Positions 1-4,849 of a stretch of DNA of 7,044 nt are shown piece by piece. How positions within the stretch are numbered: the stretch's first letter is position 1; each line of letters opens with the position of its first letter. A program made the translations under genes and the position numbers. This DNA is from JBELHR01 sp049607205. GTDB taxonomy: Bacteria; Bacteroidota; Bacteroidia; Flavobacteriales; Flavobacteriaceae. The stretch spans positions 1 to 7,044 of the forward strand of contig JBMYWH010000040.1 of NCBI GenBank assembly GCA_049607205.1. Reading direction: 5' to 3'. A model generated the notes under the pieces. The model had not been told where the DNA came from and made no database searches. It worked only from the letters and a program-made list of their open reading frames with translations.

Positions 1-866
1 TCGATTACTTTTACACCGGTAGCCTTACCCAGCTCATCATCATATACTATTTCACTCGCTATCGAATTAGGTCTTAAGGTCATATTTCCAGTTCTTTCAG
101 CAGCAGGTAAAGTTGAACTCACAGAGGAAAAATATCCTCCAAAAGGACAACCTCTAATACATCTATTTCTATATTGACAATTACTTCTTCCTTCATGCAC
201 AGCATCTCCTGTCTTATGCGCCACACGTCCGGCCGTAATCACTCGATCATCAAAATGATTGTTAACTTTTTCTTGTAAATGTTTTTCTAAGCAATTAAGC
301 TCCATAGGAGGCGAAAACTTTCCATCAGGTAGTTGGGCTAAACCTAAATTCTCACCACTAACTCCAATAAACTCTTCCACCCTATCATACCAAGGCGAAA
401 TATCCTTATAACGTATTGGCCAATCTACTCCGTGACCATCTTTTTTATTGGCTTCAAAATCCAAATCACTCAAGCGATAAGAATGACGCCCCCACATAAT
501 CGATCGACCACCCACATGATAGCCTCTCATCCAATCAAAACGCTTGGTCTCTTCATAAGGATGTTTTAAATCATCCACAAACCAGTGACGAGAAGCAGGT
601 GCTGTGGTGTATCCTGTACGCGCTTGTTTTTCTTGAGTTTTTAAGTCTTCTCTTGTGTTTCTTCCTCGATGTTCAAAATCCCAAGGATCCATATTCATCG
701 TTGGATAGTCCTTTATGTGTCTTACCATTCGGCCTCGATCCAAAACAAGAGTCTTTAAGCCGTTTTCACACAACTCTTTAGCGGCCCATCCTCCACTGAT
801 TCCAGTACCGATAACAATAGCGTCAAATTTGACCTTTGTTAAATCTTTGTTAAGGGGGTAGTTCAT
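1..866 (-). CDS. GMC-family FAD-dependent oxidoreductase, N-terminal part (3' end beyond window)
   Basis: I read this frame directly from the reverse strand. It is open from an ATG at 866 to the window edge, giving 288 residues without a stop; the C-terminal half, with the usual GMC catalytic His pair, is missing. Near the N-terminus is a Rossmann FAD-binding fold: VIGTGISGG at residues 18-26 and LVLDRG at 40-45, whose acidic residue would contact the FAD ribose. A second GMC signature, GGRSIMWGRHSYR, lies at 119-131. C230-x5-C236-x3-C240 (C240 followed by PFGG) resembles the cysteine cluster that holds an Fe-S centre in the catalytic subunit of bacterial FAD glucose dehydrogenases. This suggests a sugar or glycoside dehydrogenase that passes electrons to a respiratory carrier rather than to oxygen. 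No signal peptide is visible; relatives are often exported with a Tat-tagged small subunit, which could lie beyond position 1. The gene diverges from the araC/DUF1080 pair, which supports a role in sugar oxidation. Family call is firm; substrate is inference. Confidence 0.93.
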   Translation of the reverse strand, partial: MNYPLNKDLTKVKFDAIVIGTGISGGWAAKELCENGLKTLVLDRGRMVRHIKDYPTMNMDPWDFEHRGRNTREDLKTQEKQARTGYTTAPASRHWFVDDLKHPYEETKRFDWMRGYHVGGRSIMWGRHSYRLSDLDFEANKKDGHGVDWPIRYKDISPWYDRVEEFIGVSGENLGLAQLPDGKFSPPMELNCLEKHLQEKVNNHFDDRVITAGRVAHKTGDAVHEGRSNCQYRNRCIRGCPFGGYFSSVSSTLPAAERTGNMTLRPNSIASEIVYDDELGKATGVKVI

Positions 867-975
867 ATTTTAATTAGTTTAGAATAAATTTAACATGAAT
901 AATTTTATTCACTGAAAATTTTTATTATCTCGAAAATTAACTAATTTGCTTCCTCTAACTGTTCAAATTACTTCA
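867..975. promoter_or_regulatory. Divergent intergenic region between the GMC and araC genes
   Basis: This 109-bp stretch is very AT-rich and must hold the start signals of both divergent genes. I see no perfect TAnnTTTG box on either strand. There are near matches: TAAATTTA at 885-892 (self-complementary) and TAATTTTA at 900-907 on the plus strand, and TAATTTTC on the minus strand at 939-932. Three short inverted repeats could be operator material: AATTAGTT (872-879) with AACTAATT (939-946), GAATAAA (882-888) with TTTATTC (904-910), and TAATTTG (942-948) with CAAATTA (964-970), the last just before the araC ATG. Short AT-only repeats arise easily by chance in such sequence, so only the regional role is reasonably supported, not any individual site. 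Confidence 0.45.
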
Positions 976-1995
976 ATGAAAACAAACGCACATGAGATTC
1001 AGCCCTATGAAAGTGACGGTGAAATTTTCCACGCCGACACCTGTCTTCCCTTAATCGATGCTTTTCAAAGAAAAAAGATTAAGTTCAAAGCATTAGCCCG
1101 TTATACTTATCCCGGTGATCGATTAACAGAAGATACCTTGGGTTTAAACAGTGTGGGTTATTGGGATGCGGATGAACCTCAAGACTGGGGATTGGACTGG
1201 CACCGAAACGAAGGAATTGAAATACATTTCTTAGAATCGGGAACCATGCCATATTCACAAGGGAATGAAGAATTTGAACTTCATCCTAATGATTTCACCA
1301 TTACAAGACCATGGGAAGAACATAAAGTAGGCTCACCTAAGATTGGTATGGGGAAATTTTATTGGGTGATTTTAGATTTGAACGTTAGAAGACCTCATCA
1401 ACAATGGGAATGGCCAGATTGGATTATTCTAAATCCAAAAGATCTATTCAGACTATCCAAGAATATTCGTCAAAATTCCAAAGCAGTTTGGAAAGGAAAT
1501 AAAAAAATGAGAGAAGTCTTTTGTGAAATAGCAAAAGCAGTAGATTCAGATATTTCAGGAAGTAACTCTTCTAAAATCAGACTACTAATCAATCAAATGC
1601 TTTTAATCTTATTAGAAATCCTCGATAGAGATCAAACGGAACTCAATGAAAAACTTACGGACTCCTCTCATAGTGTTAAGCTATTTTTACAAGAGCTTGA
1701 ACAGCATTTGGGGGAATCATGGACCATAGAAAAAATGGCAAATCGCTCCGGGGTTGGATTGACACGTTTTACCCATCATTGCAAGCAAATTACTAACCTT
1801 ACGCCTATGAGATTCTTAATGATTAGACGTATTGAATTTGCTAAAAAACTACTTGTAGAGTCGCCAGAGATGACCGCTACAGAAATTGCTTATACTTGTG
1901 GTTTTGCCTCAAGTCAATATTTTTCTACCGTCTTTAAGAAGACCATAAAATGCTCACCAAACGAATTTAGAATGAATCAATTAATCCCCCAATAA
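976..1995 (+). CDS. AraC-family transcriptional regulator with cupin-like sensor domain
   Basis: This 339-residue cytoplasmic regulator has the usual AraC-family layout. An N-terminal cupin-like ligand-binding part covers about residues 76-140, with EIHFLESG at 82-89 followed by an ELHPNDF...RPWEEHKVG stretch typical of AraC sensor domains. The C-terminal DNA-binding domain spans about 234-335 and carries two helix-turn-helix units: the first around TIEKMANRSGVGLTRF, the second at about 299-322 with TEIAYTCGF...YFSTVFKK and the closing SPNEFR. I chose ATG 976. An in-frame TTG at 946 would add ten residues, but it falls inside a possible operator repeat and the ATG is the more usual start. The stop is one base from the ATG of the DUF1080 gene, so the two are very likely co-transcribed. 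The divergent GMC gene is a likely second target. The effector is probably a sugar, from context only. Confidence 0.92.
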   Translation: MKTNAHEIQPYESDGEIFHADTCLPLIDAFQRKKIKFKALARYTYPGDRLTEDTLGLNSVGYWDADEPQDWGLDWHRNEGIEIHFLESGTMPYSQGNEEFELHPNDFTITRPWEEHKVGSPKIGMGKFYWVILDLNVRRPHQQWEWPDWIILNPKDLFRLSKNIRQNSKAVWKGNKKMREVFCEIAKAVDSDISGSNSSKIRLLINQMLLILLEILDRDQTELNEKLTDSSHSVKLFLQELEQHLGESWTIEKMANRSGVGLTRFTHHCKQITNLTPMRFLMIRRIEFAKKLLVESPEMTATEIAYTCGFASSQYFSTVFKKTIKCSPNEFRMNQLIPQ

Positions 1996-1996
1996 A

Positions 1997-2692
1997 ATGA
2001 AACTATTCAAATCCCTACTCTTTGGAATCTCTGTATTGTTATCCCTTTCCTCCTATGCTCAAGATTCCGGATCTTGGGAAATTTTGTTTGATGGAACAAA
2101 TTTAGATTCTTGGAAAGGTTACTTAACAGAAAAACCAACGGAAGAATGGACTATAAAGGGAAATACGCTAGTATTTACCCCTGAAAAAGATCGAACCCAT
2201 GGAGGTAGTAATATCATTACTAAAAATACATATAAAAACTTCGTTCTAAGTTTAGAATGGAAAATTTCGAAAAATGGAAATTCAGGTGTTTTTTGGGCCG
2301 TAGTAGAAGACCCTAAATACCCTGAGGCTTATCAAACAGGGCCTGAAATACAAATTCTTGATAACCAAGGGCATTCAGACGGAAAAATCCTTACGCATCA
2401 AGCAGGTTCTTTATATGATATGATACAAGCTACTCCCGGGGTGGTAAAAGGACCTGGACAATGGAATCATTGTGAATTACATATGGACTACCATAGTAAT
2501 AAAGCAAAGGTTGTTCTAAATGGACAAACGGTGGTAGAATTTGAACCTTCTGGCCCACAATGGGATGAAATGCTCGCTAAGAGTAAATTTGCATCATGGC
2601 CGGGTTTTGCAAAAAGTAAATCTGGACATATCGGACTGCAAGATCATGGAGATAGAGTTTCCTTTAGGAATATAAAAATTAAAGCACTTTAA
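1997..2692 (+). CDS. Secreted DUF1080 protein (3-keto-disaccharide hydrolase / lyase family, PF06439)
   Basis: This 231-residue protein begins with a Sec signal peptide: KLFK, a hydrophobic core at about 7-19, and likely cleavage at SYA|Q (21|22). There is no lipobox cysteine, so it should be a soluble periplasmic or exported protein. The rest is one complete DUF1080 concanavalin-like domain: ILFDGTNLDSWKG at 29-41, NGNSGVFW at 93-100, GPEIQILDN at 115-123, AGSLYDMI at 136-143, GQWNHCEL at 154-161, and a closing GHIGLQDHGD (210-219) then FRNIKIKAL. Members of this family act on 3-keto glycosides, and some have been described as 3-keto-glycoside lyases. That fits the divergent GMC dehydrogenase, which could supply the 3-keto substrate. 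The ATG follows the araC stop by a single base, suggesting translational coupling. An intrinsic terminator follows directly. Domain call is firm; reaction and substrate are inferred from family and context. Confidence 0.92.
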   Translation: MKLFKSLLFGISVLLSLSSYAQDSGSWEILFDGTNLDSWKGYLTEKPTEEWTIKGNTLVFTPEKDRTHGGSNIITKNTYKNFVLSLEWKISKNGNSGVFWAVVEDPKYPEAYQTGPEIQILDNQGHSDGKILTHQAGSLYDMIQATPGVVKGPGQWNHCELHMDYHSNKAKVVLNGQTVVEFEPSGPQWDEMLAKSKFASWPGFAKSKSGHIGLQDHGDRVSFRNIKIKAL

Positions 2693-2732
2693 AATTAAGC
2701 CTCAAATTCATAGTTTGAGGCTTGATTTTTTT
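2691..2732 (+). terminator. Rho-independent terminator of the araC-DUF1080 unit
   Basis: A perfect 10-bp stem, AAGCCTCAAA (2697-2706) with TTTGAGGCTT (2714-2723), encloses a 7-base loop. The run GATTTTTTT follows, with seven T at 2726-2732. The stem can extend outward through a T-G wobble and A-T pairs using the A-rich start (2691-2695) and the T run. It begins at the last bases of the DUF1080 stop codon. The A-tract on the left could allow some function in reverse, but no gene faces it from the right. Its right arm also contains the -33 element of the next promoter. Confidence 0.92.
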
Positions 2733-2744
2733 AGTCTACTTTTG
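2714..2744 (+). promoter_or_regulatory. Bacteroidota-type promoter of the MATE-sirtuin operon
   Basis: TTTG at 2714-2717, 19 bases, then TACTTTTG at 2737-2744 matches the Bacteroidota housekeeping sigma consensus (-33 TTTG/TTG and -7 TAnnTTTG, spacer about 17-23). The G of the -7 box is followed by only five bases (2745-2749) before the MATE ATG. Transcription should therefore start at or within a few bases of that codon, giving a leaderless or nearly leaderless mRNA. The -33 box sits in the right arm of the upstream terminator hairpin. Confidence 0.75.
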
Positions 2745-2749
2745 TTCTA

Positions 2750-4099
2750 ATGAATATACTAAACGACTCTATTTACAGCCTGATCAAAAAACTAGCCCTA
2801 CCAGCAAGTGTAGGACTAATTTTTTCAACGCTATACAACGTAGTAGACACTTTTTTTGCAGGACGCTACCTATCCTCTGAAGCCCTAGCCGGTTTAACCT
2901 ATATCTTCCCTATTTTTTTAATTGCTATGGCAGTGGGAAGTGGAATGTCCAATGGGCTGATTGCACTCATGTCAGAGTCTTTAGGGATGAAAAAGAAAAA
3001 GCGAGCCTATAAATTAGCACTTCAAGGCTTTTATCTAAACATAATATTAGCCATACTCTTATTCGTATTTCTTTGGTTTGTAACGCCTTTGATGATGGAT
3101 TTTGTGGGTGCCGGAGCAAAAAGTGCCCAGGAAGGAATAGCCTATATGAGAACCTATATTTTTGGACTTCTTTTTTCATTAGGAGCATTTGTTTTCAATG
3201 GAATATTAACGGTTCAAGGAGACACTAAATCCTTTAGAAATTCTTTAATCTATGCCTTTGGGATGAATGTGATTCTAGACCCCTTATTCATTCTATACTT
3301 TGATTTCGGAGTCTATGGCCTCGCATTTGCGACCTTACTAGTACAAACTATGTCTTGTATTTATTTAGGTTATAAAGCCTACAGAAGTGATCTTATTCAA
3401 ACCTTTCTAGGTCAAGTCTACCCAATGAACTTGGGCTATATATGGGAAATTCTTAAACAAGGAATTCCCGCTACGGTAAATATTGTGACCATGTCTTCCC
3501 AAATATTTATTATGAATAAATATGTAAGAGACTTCGGAGGAGACTATGCAGTCGCTGGTATGGGAGCAGGTTTTAGGGTAGAACAAATTGTTATTGTACC
3601 TACATTTGCTTTGAGTATTGCTGCGATGACCATTATTGGCCAAAACTATGGGGCTAATCAATTTAACAGAATTAAAGAAACATATAGAAAGTCCAATATT
3701 ATCGGATTTATCATTGTCTTAATTGGTGGACTCGCCTCTGCTCTTTTAGGTAAATATTTCATACAATTTTTTGACCCTACACCTGAGGTTGTAGAATTCG
3801 GAGCAACCTATCTAATATTGAGCGCTTGTATTATGCCGTCCTATGTGGTCACCAATGTGGCAACGGCCTCCTTACAAGCTTTGCAATACCCGAACGTACC
3901 TTTAGTCATAAGTGTATTCAGACGCCTGGTTTTACTATGGGCAGCTATGGAATTCTTCGCTGTTTATCTCGACCTAGGTATGAAAGGGGTCTTGATCAGT
4001 ATTGCTTTATTACCATGGATTGGAGTTGTTATTTTTCATTTAGCTGCAGTTTTTGTAATGAAGAGAGTGGCTTCCAAACCGCCTAAGCATGCACATTAA
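2750..4099 (+). CDS. MATE-family efflux transporter
   Basis: This is a 449-residue inner-membrane protein of normal length for a MATE transporter (about 12 helices in two six-helix bundles). Such proteins export drugs, dyes or metabolites in exchange for Na+ or H+. Family hallmarks near the N-terminus are PASVGLIFSTLYNVVDTFFAGR with acidic D33, followed by hydrophobic helices and a lysine-rich cytoplasmic loop (MKKKKR). The motif NVILDPLFI (D177 in the middle) is typical of the DinF/MepA side of the family. The second half repeats the pattern: PATVNIVTMSSQIFI, then the family's TIIGQNYGA. The C-terminus is a short basic tail. ATG 2750 is supported by a promoter ending five bases before it. 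The last 11 bases overlap the start of the sirtuin gene. Substrate cannot be predicted from sequence. The shorter open frames inside it on both strands are shadows. Confidence 0.94.
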   Translation: MNILNDSIYSLIKKLALPASVGLIFSTLYNVVDTFFAGRYLSSEALAGLTYIFPIFLIAMAVGSGMSNGLIALMSESLGMKKKKRAYKLALQGFYLNIILAILLFVFLWFVTPLMMDFVGAGAKSAQEGIAYMRTYIFGLLFSLGAFVFNGILTVQGDTKSFRNSLIYAFGMNVILDPLFILYFDFGVYGLAFATLLVQTMSCIYLGYKAYRSDLIQTFLGQVYPMNLGYIWEILKQGIPATVNIVTMSSQIFIMNKYVRDFGGDYAVAGMGAGFRVEQIVIVPTFALSIAAMTIIGQNYGANQFNRIKETYRKSNIIGFIIVLIGGLASALLGKYFIQFFDPTPEVVEFGATYLILSACIMPSYVVTNVATASLQALQYPNVPLVISVFRRLVLLWAAMEFFAVYLDLGMKGVLISIALLPWIGVVIFHLAAVFVMKRVASKPPKHAH

Positions 4100-4775
4100 A
4101 AAGGTTGTTGTACTCAGTGGCGCTGGAATAAGTGCGGAAAGCGGGCTTAAAACCTTCAGAGACAGCAATGGACTTTGGGAAGAATTTAAAATTGAAGAAG
4201 TTGCTAGTATTGAAGGTTGGAAAGCTAATCCTAAAAAAGTACTAGACTTTTATAATGCCAGAAGAATACAAGCTCAGAAAGCTCAACCTAACAGAGCACA
4301 TCAATTCTTCGCTGAATTAGAAAAGGACTATGATCTGACCATAATCACCCAGAATGTAGATGATCTACACGAGCGAGGAGGTTCTTCTGATGTCCTACAT
4401 TTACATGGAACTCTCAATCATTACAAATGTACTCAGGGCTGCCATCACGGGGCTCTAAAAAATGATTTAAACCTAGCTTCTAAATGCCCTTCAGGGTATC
4501 AATTAAGACCGGATATCGTTTGGTTCGGAGAAGAGGTACCAGCTTATGCTAAAGCAATTGAACTGGTAAGAAAGTGTGATTTACTAATTATTGTGGGAAC
4601 CAGCCTACAGGTTTATCCTGCAGCCAATCTAGCTTTTCAAGCGGAACGTGCAAGTCAAATCATTTTGATAGATCCACATGCCCAAGACTTAGCAACTCAA
4701 GGTTTGGAAAATTTACACATCATTAAGTCTAAGGCTACTGATGCTCTGGAAGAACTAAGCTTAATATTATCCTGA
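4089..4775 (+). CDS. cobB: Sir2-family NAD-dependent protein deacylase, class III (CobB/SIRT5-like)
   Basis: This 228-residue protein is a complete single-domain sirtuin. Such enzymes remove acyl groups from protein lysines while consuming NAD+. The motifs are in order: GAGISAESG at 11-19 and FRDSNGLW at 23-30 (NAD binding), TQNVDDLHERGG at 87-98, catalytic His106 in HLHG, RPDIVWFGE at 140-148, and GTSLQVYPAA near the C-terminus. Y55-x2-R58 (YNAR) is the class III signature that favours negatively charged acyl groups such as succinyl, so desuccinylase or broad deacylase activity is likely. The zinc module is incomplete: C114-x3-C118 is present, but the second pair is reduced to C133 (CPSGYQLRPD), apparently short of one residue where the fourth Cys would be. 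E. coli CobB and, as I recall, many flavobacterial homologues also have degenerate zinc sites, so loss of function is not implied. The start overlaps the MATE gene by 11 bases, implying co-transcription and likely translational coupling. Confidence 0.93.
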   Translation: MHIKKVVVLSGAGISAESGLKTFRDSNGLWEEFKIEEVASIEGWKANPKKVLDFYNARRIQAQKAQPNRAHQFFAELEKDYDLTIITQNVDDLHERGGSSDVLHLHGTLNHYKCTQGCHHGALKNDLNLASKCPSGYQLRPDIVWFGEEVPAYAKAIELVRKCDLLIIVGTSLQVYPAANLAFQAERASQIILIDPHAQDLATQGLENLHIIKSKATDALEELSLILS

Positions 4776-4796
4776 AACAATAATTCCACTGTGAGA

Positions 4797-4827
4797 TTTG
4801 AACATCCCAATTGGATTCTTATTTTTG
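4797..4827 (+). promoter_or_regulatory. Bacteroidota-type promoter of the topoisomerase gene
   Basis: TTTG (4797-4800), a 19-base spacer, then TATTTTTG (4820-4827) matches TTTG-N19-TAnnTTTG exactly, with the same spacing as the MATE promoter upstream. It lies in the 74-base gap after the sirtuin stop and leaves 22 bases before the topoisomerase ATG, so a short leader of roughly 15 bases is expected. There is no hairpin terminator between the sirtuin stop and this promoter, so read-through from the upstream operon could also contribute. Confidence 0.7.
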
Positions 4828-4849
4828 TGTTCTTATCTCTATACCATTT

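Noticed and set aside
599..781. 60-residue open frame on the plus strand
   Set aside because: It is wholly antisense to the well-supported GMC reading frame and shows no family motif; its hydrophobic start is a by-product of the opposite strand.
946..975. TTG start adding ten residues to the AraC regulator
   Set aside because: ATG 976 is the more usual start codon, and the TTG lies within a possible operator or promoter repeat.
2967..3188. 73-residue open frame on the minus strand
   Set aside because: It lies inside the MATE gene on the opposite strand and has no recognisable motif or start signals.
3407..3661. 84-residue open frame on the minus strand
   Set aside because: Antisense to the MATE gene, without motif or promoter; a coding shadow.
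3826..4086. 86-residue open frame on the plus strand
   Set aside because: An out-of-frame shadow within the 3' part of the MATE gene, whose own frame is continuous and conserved.
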